Origin: Lingula anatina
Taxonomy: Eukaryota; Brachiopoda; Lingulata; Lingulida; Lingulidae
DNA: 64,000 nt
Direction of reading: 5' to 3'
NCBI RefSeq assembly: GCF_001039355.2
Contig: NW_019775635.1
Span: 1-64,000 of the forward strand
The notes under the pieces were generated by a model, which worked only from the letters and a program-made list of their open reading frames with translations, searched no databases and was not told the origin of the DNA. Numbering within the stretch: the first letter of the stretch is position 1; every line of letters begins with the position of its first letter. Shown piece by piece: positions 32,403 through 43,900 of the stretch. A program made the translations under genes and the position numbers.

Positions 32403-34658
32403 TTTAGTTGACTTTCTGCTAGTTGGTCCTCATACCTTGACGTCACACCTTATTACCATCTCCTTTGCCAAGTGTTTCATGTGCATGGAAATCACCAACT
32501 TTCAGTTTTCTTTTTGTCAGTAATTGGCTTGTATATGCTGATTGTGTGAACCTGCAGTGAAATTCGTCCAATCATTCGGTACACTCCACTAAAATGCTGT
32601 TTGGATTTCATCAATTAACAGTACAAATACTAGTCCTTAACTGCTTTGAGAAAATGTCTTGTCGGGCAAGGACTTAGCGCCGTCAATGCTGACATTGCCG
32701 TTCTTGTACAAGTCTTCAATTAATTGTAATTTGTCCGTATGTACGGTGCGGTGAGGCCTTCTACCATACGCTATACGAATGACCGCTTGGAAAATATTAA
32801 CATCAAGGCTAGATTTCGCCTCTCGGACACGTTCTAGGTTGGTTAATAAGTATTAAGAGTCATATACAAAAAGTCCTGAATTTTTTCTAAGCTAAGATGA
32901 GTTTTAAAACAATTTTATAAAAGTTCGAGATAAAACCGATATGTAAAAGCGGTGCACATCGGTATAGTTTCTGCCTTACTCATTGCTAATATACTGCTTT
33001 TGTCATCCATAATTTTTCTTTCTCGTTTTCTTTAATTGATTTTTGAATGAAATAAGCCAACCAATACCGATGACTGTATATTATAGGTAAAACACATGAT
33101 CTGTGCATTTCTAAATGCTGACCTTAGTGAAAGAGACAAGAAACCTCTGAGAGAATGAATACTGAGAAATCACAAGACGCGCGGCGTATTTACCCGTTGC
33201 AGACTTCGCTCAGCAGGACCAATGTATTCTCTCTTGACGACAAAGTCATTTCTGTCAACAACGCTGTCGGGTCTGTCCAACCATATTGTGTGCTTATCAA
33301 TTAATCCAATTTAATGAAAAGTATTAGCGGATTTGCTGAAGTGTGTGGCTAATTTGTAACGTGTTTATTGAAATTGGACTCAAAGTTCCCCAAGGTTGGG
33401 GGAGGGGAGATTTGTTCAACTCGATAGCACAAAACGTAGCGACGTAAACAGAAGCATTGTTAGACACACTTTGATGCAGCAAGAGGGTACTATGTTTTTG
33501 AGCCTCTATCGTAATGGAAGTAGAGACTGGTTGATCACACCCATAATTATAACAATGAGAAGTTTATTCCTCGAAAACGGGATTATCGGTCATAATGTGA
33601 TCAATAGTTGGGTTAGGGACAGGCATATTGGTCAAATATTCAGTTTTTTTTCAAAAGAAAATATACTGATCGAAAATATACCACTTTTTTTTGTGGAAGA
33701 GTTATAAAATGGAAGGTCAGAGAAATCCCAATGAAATGAGAAATGTAAATTTTAGGCTGCCAAAACCTTATTTCTCAATTAGTACAAAAGATTGTAGATA
33801 TCATCGAACGCGTGATGAGTTAATCAATTTAAGCCAATTCGATTCAAAACATGTCTTGAAGCACTTAAAGAGAGTAAAATTACACTTTTTTGAAACGTAA
33901 CACACCCCCCGTCTAAAATGAATTACTATTTGAACAAAAAATATTTCGAAATATACAGTATATGGAGAATAACATAGTTCTCCGATATCTTATTACATTT
34001 CTAATCAGAAGTGACTTACTCCAGACAGACATCCCTTTAAAATATGCGAACATTTACATCTCTATTTATAACAAGAGGCTAACTCAGTGATGGATTCCAC
34101 ACCAAAATTTTACGTTAGAGAAAAATTGTCATAAATTAGTCAAAGGCCATAATCAATCTGTTTGACTGACAGAGAGTATACACGTATCCTCTAAATACAA
34201 ATCGATATCATTTTTTGAAGTAATTGTTATACAATTTAAAAGGAAACATTTAAATTATTCCGACAGCTATGTCGGTGATTGAAAAACGATTCACGGAGAT
34301 TAGCAAGATCGAAAATGCAAAATATAAACAGCAATTTGTTGTCATCGGTGGGACTGATTTTTCTATTTTTGTTCTCTTCATTTCCCTTCTTCTTGTTATT
34401 ATCATTAAAATAGGACTCAATCTTATTCTGTGAAAACCGTGGCCTATGCGTTTACGACAGTTCTTAGCGAAATGCATGTGCTCTACTTTTTTTTCTACGA
34501 TTATAGGAGCTCAACTCACAATACACGTCGAGCTGAAGCACTAACTTTAATAAAAACTTTTAGACAAAATGCGGTCTCCTTCATTTATAGTCAAATCCGA
34601 AGTAGTCCATGTTAGTAGGCCTACAACATCAGTTTAAAAAATATAATTCATGCGTGAC
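32403..34658. other. Non-coding stretch
   Basis: Only short ORFs, the longest about 100 codons at 33396-33707 on the plus strand, without family resemblance, signal peptide or splice context. No transposase or reverse-transcriptase motif was seen. Confidence 0.5.
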
Positions 34659-34659
34659 N

Positions 34660-34842
34660 GTGGCGGACTTAGGGGGGGGGGGCAGGGGTTCCTGACCCCC
34701 TCTTCTATTTCTAAAAAAAAAATCACACGAATGGTCCCCTCCTGTAATTTGAATTTTCATTGCTGAACCATAATTCTAAACAAAAAACAAATTTTCGCCC
34801 CCCTCAACCTTCAAATAATCCTGGATCCGCCCTTGCTTTCAG
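34660..34842. mobile_element. MITE-like element with GGCGGA...TCCGCC ends
   Basis: It begins gtggcggacttagggggg and ends cctggatccgccctt. The ends are imperfect inverted repeats around C-rich and A-rich blocks, with no coding capacity. A single N sits exactly at its left border (34659), as expected if a common repeat stopped the assembly. Confidence 0.55.
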
Positions 34843-35771
34843 ACTAAAGTGAAACAGGTCACTGAAGGGAGTGAACGTGAGCACAGTGACCTTGACCTCG
34901 TTGTTAACACCTGATGTTTTGGTTATGCTAAAGTAGGTCAACACAGGTGACACTGTAACAAGGATATGGGACATGTACATCAGCCATTTGCATCACACTC
35001 GTTAGAAGGCTATAATTCTTGGGCCGGTTTAGATATGAGACTGCAGCTCAAGAGCGACAAATTAACACTGACATGAGACAGGTATTTAAACAACTTACAC
35101 AACGTGTTGGTTTAATTGAGAAAAAAAGCCTTCGAGGTGCGAAACCGTTTAGGCTCGCAGCTTAATACATGCTCTACAAATTATAGAGCGTATGTCCTCC
35201 GCTGGAGGTATGTTTTGTGACACTATGTACAATGGTATGGTTTGTGACACTACACAAGCACAAATACTAGCACATATATATTGTACTGTACAGTACCTGA
35301 ATGTTTCAGGACCTAGAGCAATTACAGTACGTCGGATGTAAAATAATGGCCCAGGTTTAACATAGATATGTATTCGCCATACAGTACATGTACATGTACA
35401 AAAATTATAGATCTATACACTTACGGAACATATACAACTGTACAGTACTTTGTACAATCGGTATAAATGTTTGTCAAACAATAGGCAAGAATCTACAGGT
35501 ATACAACAGGACGCTTCAACTTAATTAATTTTGCACCTACTCCTACTGGGTATATGGACATGCACAACGCATTAATACTAGTAAATGTATCGCCATGTGT
35601 CTATATAGCGCATGTCATCTTTTGTCGTGCTTATTAAAAAATGTGAGAACTGTAAGAAAACCGTTCTTGCGGTGTTAATGGGAGCAGACAGTGTTAGTAA
35701 ATGAACCCGTGGTGTGCTTCATAAGTGAGGAGTCCACTATTCGTCAGATTACATAACCTCAGCAACCCCTT
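34843..35771. other. Upstream region of the propeller-like gene
   Basis: Contains ACATGTACATGTAC words near 35390 and AT-rich sequence. No TATA box at a convincing distance and no other gene were found. Confidence 0.45.
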
Positions 35772-38700
35772 ATGGCTGCCTCCAGAAGTGCAGTATGCCA
35801 AGGTGGGCACTTAGTCTTTTTAACACTGGTGACATTTTGGACTTTCAAGTACTGCGTCATTTCCGTGACGTGTGAAGTGACGTCACCAGAAGTGACGTCA
35901 CGAGTTAGCTATCTATCAGAAGATGCCAACACGTGGTACATACACGAAGAATGCGCTGACACACCATTAATAACTAGAATATGTAATCCAGACAGCAACA
36001 GCTCTCTTACCATTGCAGCATTCTGTCCAGTAACTAGTGATATTTATCTATATAATTTTACAACCAAGACGACAGTAAGAAGGATAAATGTCCTAGATTC
36101 TATAGGTGCTTATGATTCTTCACAAACATCTGCCTTCGAGTTCAGTCCGAACTGCAAGTTCATGTTTTCAGCTAGACAAAACGTAGGATTGCTCATATTC
36201 GAAGATGACGAAAGCAACCCGATCCGACGGCTCCATATAGCTGATGGTAATCAAATCATTGATCATAAAATATCTGCTGATTCAGATCGTGTTTACATAT
36301 TAGAAGATCGCCATCCAAATATGACGCTTAAATGCATAGATTTACGCAACCAGTTGTCAACCAGTGAGTCTTTACGGTTCTGTGACGGCGACTGCAGTTT
36401 GCAGTTCCACTTTTACAGAGTCGTCGTCAACGCCCAAAACACACGTCTGTATGTGTTACCAACTGGAGACACGAGGACCAAAATAATCATATTCGATATC
36501 TCTGCACCCTTCTGCGCCACGCGGTTCTTGGAAATCAAACGTTACTTTGAAGTGGCGAGCTTTGCCTTTCCCACCAAAGAACTGAATAGAATAATAGTGG
36601 ACAGCGGTCACGTGTTACAGTCCAGTGACGTTTCTGGCAGTGACCTCGAAGGGAGAGGCTACGTTAACTCTTCCACAACGCCGTACAAATGGTTGGTCCA
36701 GTCTCCAGAGCCGCCCCACTATGTTTACGGGTTTAAAAGCGGGGATAACGAACACATCCACGTGTATAGGTACAGTAAATAAATATTTAAGGCGTCTTTC
36801 CATTACTGTTGTTAACAGTACGGCCTTAATTTGTGCAAGCTTAACAAACCGTGTAATTTTGACCTCCTCCAAGCAAACTTTTCTGCAATAAGATAAATAT
36901 TAGCTCTTCAACTTGGAATTTTGATATGTTTAGCAATTTTCAAAATTTGGCTCTCTCGTTTTTCAAAGAATTGTTTTGTTATGATAATTTCATGTCACCG
37001 TCATATTTTAGTTGGCCTTACCTGAACGGTCTCCAGTCCAAAGAGATACACGTGATTCCCAACACACACCTCAGCAGTACAGAACTGGTCTCCATGGAAA
37101 TTATGCGTCATAGTAATCATGGCGGATATATCGTGGCCATGCTTGGAAGGTGTAAAACACCGGACGGTCTTTACTGGGTCAGAGTTTCGGTTGAACCTCT
37201 TCCAGTCCCGGAGGCGTCCCTACTTTACGATTCAAATGGTAGGCCATTGTTTTATATATCTTGAAGATGGTTATCACGTTTTCAAGACAAAGACAGTCGT
37301 CGGTTATTATTTGTAATTTTTTTAATCTTTCACTTTTTTCAAAAAATTCCAACGGTCTACTTAAGAATAGACCGTTGGAATTTTTAGAAAAGGGTGAAAG
37401 AAGGTGATATTGCTAGGATGATAATGCGGGCTGTAATTGTGATTTTGGTTCGATAATTTTTGCAGCATCGAAAAGAGTTAATCGCCTGGGTGTGAGTAAA
37501 GAGAGAAATATAGGCAATTCCGTATAAAGGAAATGAAACAATTTTGATCACAGTGATGAAATAAATCACTTTAAGTACAGGCTAGGGATACATGTACATG
37601 TATCTTGGCGAGGTCAATTTTCGACGTATTTCTATGGCATTTTTGCCCGTGTTATTTTATACTTCTCAGTAAAGTTAAGAAAAGATGTGTTATTTTAAAT
37701 TTTCATATGAAAATGCACGATTAAGTCGATGGTAGAGAGAAAGTTGCTAGAGTTGGCAAATTCATCAATTGACACCAATGGCTATTTTACACAATCACAT
37801 TTCTCGATTTATTTTTTACATGCTTTTGTTGATCGATAATCGTCTGGTAAAGGTAACAATCATGTCTTTCCTTTGCAGTGGCGGTTTCCGTCTGGCGGCA
37901 CCCAGGTGACCATATCACGACCATACTGAGCACGTCCAGTAATGAAAGAAAAGACATTCTCTACGACCAACACGCGGCGTGCTTGCATGATGGGGGGCTT
38001 TTCATAGGACTACGGTACGCAGAGTTACACCTTGTTAATACCACCAGTCACGACATCCACATAATTCAGCTGCCACTGCCTGGTTTAAAAATCACCGTAA
38101 ATGACAATTGTTCACTGGTTGCCGTCATTCACAATAGTTACGTCTCGACGTTTCACCTTACCGCCTCACCGCGCCGCGTTGCTTCCAACAGCACCTACCC
38201 TGTTCCTTCTTACGACTCATGGAATGCTGTGATCCGAGGCAGACACATATTCATATTCCCCAAACACGGCAATGCCAGCAACCCCTACCTGGTGAACTTC
38301 TGGCGTTTGGACTCCGTGTCTGGCATCGTGTCTGCTCAGGGTGGGCCTCTGAGAGGTTCGCCCACGTGCTACCTTCACCCAAACCAGATCTGGCTTTACT
38401 GTCCCACCATGCAGCAAGCCCCCAGATACCTGTACAAGTTTGAGATAAACAGCAGCGGAGATTTGTCCCTCTTGGATAAAAAGATCGCCATCTCGGTGTG
38501 CCAGCCGATCTGGTTTGAACATTCCGGACAGAACATCTATTGCAGCAGTGGGGCAGTGCTGGACGCCTCTAGTTCAACAAAAGAGGACTTGCAGAAGCAG
38601 TTTTCACTAGATGAATACTCAGATTTCACCAGCTTTGCTGAAACACAAGACAACACATTGTTAGCTTTGAAGGACGACATGGCCGCCGTTTTGGTGTACA

Positions 38701-39954
38701 AGTAAGAATACAGCATTACATCCGTGACTTTGATTCCTAATGTTCTTTCTGAATTTTTAGTAACAAATTAAACAGTCACTATTTACCGGTAGACGTTGTT
38801 ATTATAATGGGCGCAGGGGATAGGTCAAGAGTGTATGAACAAACTTTTTTCAAAAAAAGAAAAAAAAAAATCGCCCGGTATGCCTTTGAAATATGAAATA
38901 TATCCTTAGTGCTTTTTCAGTTAAACAGGTTAACTCTTTCTTCAAATATTGAACTTAAGCCATAAACATCAGGGTGGATCTTTTACATCATATAATAATG
39001 TGAATAACCTTACATGTGTTGGCTATTATTATTTCAGCACAACAGGTGGTCAGTTAGAGGGTGCCATCCAACTACCACTGACCGCAGATTGCAGGTTTGC
39101 CCCTCCCTACTTTACGTTCGACGCCGTGTACTCCAGTGATGACAGCGGCCTTACTGTAGTGGTGGTTACGAGGAAAGAACAACTGTACTCTCTGCGGTAT
39201 AATGGCATAGGCAGAACACTGGTGGTAGCCGCCATCTTGGGAAACGGATCAGTTGAACAGGACCCGATTCACGTGGTTCGAAGAAGACAGAAGTACTTTC
39301 CCCACCGGCTCTGTGGCATTGCTTTCTATAATATGTGTAATATGCTTTTTTGTTATTTGCATTTTAAGACTTATTAGCTGCAGAACAAAATGCATTTATG
39401 AAAATTCGGATGGAATGAGTGGTCATTTTGTTTATTATCATTATAGAAAATATCATTCATAGAATGCAAAACCGTATATTGGCATGATATAGTCCACTGG
39501 GTATTAAAACAGCTCAGATTTGCATTCTATATATTGTAGGTTCACCATTGCACATATACAAGTAAGAACAAATTTATTAAAGGCCTAATTGTCATGCATT
39601 AGAGGTAAAGTTTGCAAAAAAGAGGGAAAAATCATTAGATGAATATAGTACTCATAGAGAGGCGTTGGTTGCAAAACAAAGAGGTAAGATAATTAGATAA
39701 AACAACTTACAAATAACCATTAATTTATATTTTCTATGTAACTTTAGGATCATATGTTGAATAAATTGACCTTCCAGTTGAAGAACATGGGGTACCTGGG
39801 GACGCCGGGCCAAATGTGATAGCTATCGCCATGTCAGCGACTTTTTTTACTCTGTTAATGAGTATAGGCGCATTCTGCCTTGGCTACAGGAAACGAAGAA
39901 AGGAAGCAGCGGCAGCGGCGAGGAACACCGGCTCTTCTGACACCGGACACATAG
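35772..39954 (+). CDS. Unrecognised secreted/type I membrane protein, at least five exons, possible beta-propeller
   Basis: Exons 35772-36769, 37012-37238, 37879-38701, 39038-39336 and 39778-39954 join in consistent phase, giving about 841 residues. An N-terminal hydrophobic stretch (residues 13-33) is the likely signal peptide. The body has many N-glycosylation sites (NSS, NFT, NMT) and repeating beta-rich units with patterns such as FSPNCKFMFSARQ and NCSLVAVIHNSYVSTF, recalling a WD-like propeller; this is inference. Exon 5 holds a single membrane helix (VIAIAMSATFFTLLMSIGAFCLGY) followed by RKRRK, so the tail is cytoplasmic. The exon 4 end (donor T/GTAATA) is chosen for phase and is the least certain. 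Exon 5 ends at a donor; the next exon is missing, perhaps at the N at 40213. I do not recognise the family. Confidence 0.8.
37327..37400 (+). other. 74-nt near-perfect hairpin in an intron (pre-miRNA-like)
   Basis: Arms of 33 nt (37327-37359 and 37368-37400) pair almost completely: the inner 18 pairs are perfect, there is one A/A mismatch, and the two remaining differences are G-U wobbles. The loop is 8 nt (cttaagaa). Size and shape fit a microRNA precursor in intron 2 of the propeller-like gene. No conserved miRNA seed is claimed. A small foldback transposon is the alternative. Confidence 0.5.
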
Positions 39955-40909
39955 GTAACTTTTTTACATGGCGATATAACGATGATTGGTCACAAAACAA
40001 ATATATATTTTTGTGATTCTACCGAGTGCGCCCTACTCGATCGAGATTTTAGGGTGAAGAGGCACGAATGGCGTATTTCTTGACGTCATATTCCTCGTAC
40101 TAAACGACCATCTTTCTTTCGATTTCCAGACTCAGAGACGCCCTAAAATACTTTTTCCCTTACAAATTTCATAAGTGACGTTGCTTTTTGTGTTTTATCG
40201 AGATCAACGTCGNTGAGGTAACACACCTGGCTACGCATGGAGTAACACCTCAGCTTTGGATTTAAAGTAGTTAGAGAGAAATTAAATATTTTGTAGAAAA
40301 TTTACTCGCCAAAAAAGAATATTCCATATTTAGTGGTAACCCTGTATTTGGTCCTCTCTAATTTGTTATGTGGTTTGGTTTTATCAAATTCCGTTTCCTG
40401 GCTGATCGTTTCTATTTCTCACCGATATGGGGAGAATGAATGAATGGCAATATTTATATTTCAAATTCCGAGTTCTCATAAATGTTTGATCTGAAACGAT
40501 CCCTTCCCAATATAAGGTGGTCATCTTACGTTGTTTTTCATGGATTAAGATTTTTTTCTCGTTGTAAAAATTAGGAAAAATTTTGAAAAAAAAATCCATT
40601 CTGGTTATTAAATGTTGCGTTCCCGATAATCTCGTGCTCATATACTTCATGTGCATGTATTGTGGACTTCAGCCTGTTGTGTTAGGAACGTCATTTCATG
40701 GTTGGCAATGAAGATTGCAAACTGACATATTTGATTCGAGTTGGGCTGTCTATGGCAATCTTACTTTCAAACTAAAATATTTCATGTAATATATGGTTGG
40801 GACACTACTAACAATCAACAGTAACAAAAGTGGTGTTAGAAATGTCTTGTGTTACTTTTATTCACAAACACATATTAAATATACCAATATTCCTATGTCT
40901 ACAAATAAG
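39955..40909. other. Region between two incomplete genes, with an N at 40213
   Basis: The propeller-like gene stops at an unpaired donor at 39954, and the VWDE-like gene starts with an internal-type exon at 40910. No joining or terminal exons were recognised between them, and a single N lies at 40213. Sequence may be missing here. Confidence 0.5.
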
Positions 40910-43900
40910 GTCGAAGTTCTTGACAAGGACGTAGAAGTTGCTGGAAGAGTATGCCTAGTGTTTAACGACCCTCACATGAAAACCTTTGACGAAAGGTGTG
41001 GTATACATAAATATAGGATACAGAGACTTACCAACACATTACTTTGTCTGAATTTCACCTTAATTAGTGAGAATGTTTTCTTTAAATCTAGAATTGTAAC
41101 TTTTTCTAACGTTGCATATGTATGACCTACTGGTAATATGATTTCAGGTATTACGAATGCCAGTTTCCAGGAGAACATGTCCTTTACAAGCACAAGTCCC
41201 TGCCTCTACAGGTATTGAATGCAAAAGACTGTCAATCTTAGCATATTAGGTGTTTTAAAATCATCATCATCCTAGAGTCAACTCCGGAGACCAGTCTTTT
41301 ATGTGAACACAAATCACCCCCCCCCTCAATGACTAGAGGTATACTTACTTCAATATATATACATATAGTACTCCTTTATCAGATTCATTTGGTCATTAAT
41401 TTCTGTTGGAACCTCCTTCTTTCCTGTCTCCATTTGCACAAATGTCAAAGGTGTAGATACTGGTTACAGTAAGCTACTTTTGTATTATGTGCTTGCAGAG
41501 AACTGCCACGATCAGTCAGCCGCCATATAGCATATATAAAATAGCCTCTTTGTCCGTGGGTTCGTTTTACAACAACTTTAGCATGGGAACGGGCCTATAC
41601 TTTAGGCAAACTTTGGCCTATTTTTGCATAAAGAACAGTTAGTAGTCCAATAAAAGGAATGGACGTACGACTTGGCTTATTAAGGACTTTATCTTGAACT
41701 GGCCAATTTGGGAAGTAAAAATCCTTTGTAAAGCCAGCCTTACAAACTACTATGGCTCCATTGTACTTGTCTTTATAAGGCATATTACAATCCCCTTTCG
41801 GGCCAAAGCTGTTGAATATACTGCTGAATAAACAGAATAAGTAAACATATAAAAAGACGAAATTATTCGCTTATTGGCATGTCATTGTACGTTTCACCTT
41901 TCTTAAATAAATATATATAATTAAAAGAAGTTATGTTTTTCAATTGACTGGTTGGGAATTCATTTTGAAAAAGCGACTCTCTTTACCCTAATGATCTGAT
42001 GCGTGATTAGACAGAAAATTAAGTGTCCTTTCTTGCTCATTGTAGGTGAATGCATTCTTCCAAACCTGCCGAAACAACAATGAACCACCATTCTGTAACT
42101 GTGGAGTGGCCGTAAAATCTGAAAACGATGTATTTATAATTGACTACTGTAGGCAAACTGGAATACAAGGTCGTATTGCCATGATCGGCTGTGAGAGGGA
42201 AACTATGCGCATTGAACAACTTGATGACGGGCGACTGTACAAAGTAGGTATATAATTCCATAAATCTCACAGTATCAAGTCTATAAAAGTGTAATGTATC
42301 TAATGAAATAATCCAATAATTTCAGTAAATAATTGTGAAAAAAAAAAAAAAAAAAAAAACATACATGGTGACAGATGCTGTTGCTATTCTCTCATTCATA
42401 CTTCTTCCTGTAGATTCATTTACCCACTGGCGGCCACGTCGAAGCACAAGTCTTTAACCCGGGCCCAAATGCTGCAATAAATCATATACACATTTACGCA
42501 AGCACACTTGATTATAGCAATACATTAGGGCTATGTGGTACTTTGAACTTCGATCCCACAGACGACTTTCATGACGGAACTGGTTCTTCGATTGGAAACG
42601 AACGACAGTTCAGGGAAGCATGGAGGTAAGTGTGAAACGTTTTACCTATAGAGGTTACAGACGATGGGGTACATCTAAATGTTAAAGGGTCCTGCATGGT
42701 AAATTGATGTGCTGTCATTATTGATCGGATTACAAATGGCAGGTGCACATTGTGAGCTGTGGTCACATATGAATCACTAATTAAATAAGAGAATTGACTC
42801 CCAAATATTTATACTGCAACAAGCATGGTTGCCTTCGTTACTTTGCACACTGCCAAAATATGGAAAGGAAACTGACAGCACTGCCACCTAGGGATCTATC
42901 AATTTGGTAAGCACATATTTTGATAACTATTTTTAAAAATGGATTTGTTTTTGTTGATAGAGTTAAAGGGAGCAAGGAAAGTCTGTACACAGGGACGGGC
43001 GAAACAGGACGGAAAGGTTTCCCTTACTGCACATGTAACGAAGACAGGGTCGCTAACTGTAGCTATATAAATAATGTCCAGTCCTGTGCCGATGAAAAAC
43101 AGGACATAACAAAAGCACAATATGGACGTTGTAGACAGAGGAGAGATGATCCTGAAGGAAGTGATTACATCCTTGAAGAGCGAACCTTTTTGGAGGAAGA
43201 TTACGACCCCAGTAACACTGTAAGGATGCATTTTCATGCTTTTGCCTTACAGATTGGTATCAGCGTATCTCGGCAATCATTCTAATACACTTTATCAAGG
43301 CTTATTGTCAAAATAACGTACTAAAATATTATATGTCATATTATAAGAATGCTATTCTCTTCCGACTTTTGATAAAGATTTTCCTAACAATATCGCCTTT
43401 TTTCTTTGAGTCATTATACGCAAATTTCTAAATGAAACTTTTAATATTCGTCAAATCAGATGGTATTGGATTTTATTTTTTTCCTAATTGGATAATTGTT
43501 AAGTATAATTGAAAGTTGCTGTTAATTTGTTAATTTGTTATTGTTTTAAGAGTTTTACTTGGAAAAATGGTTGGACTGAAGAATCGTCCAGGGCGTTCTG
43601 CACCAGCTATATCGTAGATAGGACCACTGGGGAAGCTGCTGCCTTAATGAATAATTTAGACGAAGGTGCACTGATAGACGGGTGTGTGGCTGATATCCTG
43701 GTAATTATACATAAACATATTTGTTGTTATTGTACATGTAGTTCCTTCATAGGCAATTCATCAGCATAAGCAACTTAATTTAATAACAAGACCGAGAAAA
43801 ACATATGCACGAGCACCAGGGCACGAGCTCCAGATGTGCACTTTATATTTATTAATGTTCTGATAAAACTTCTAACGTGATAGGAAATCCATGAAGATAA

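Noticed and set aside
39253-39462. Frame with a membrane-like stretch (VALLSIICVICFFVICILRLI) overlapping exon 4 of the propeller-like gene
   Set aside because: It is in a different frame from the exon and reads into the intron. The true membrane helix is in the phase-matched exon at 39778.
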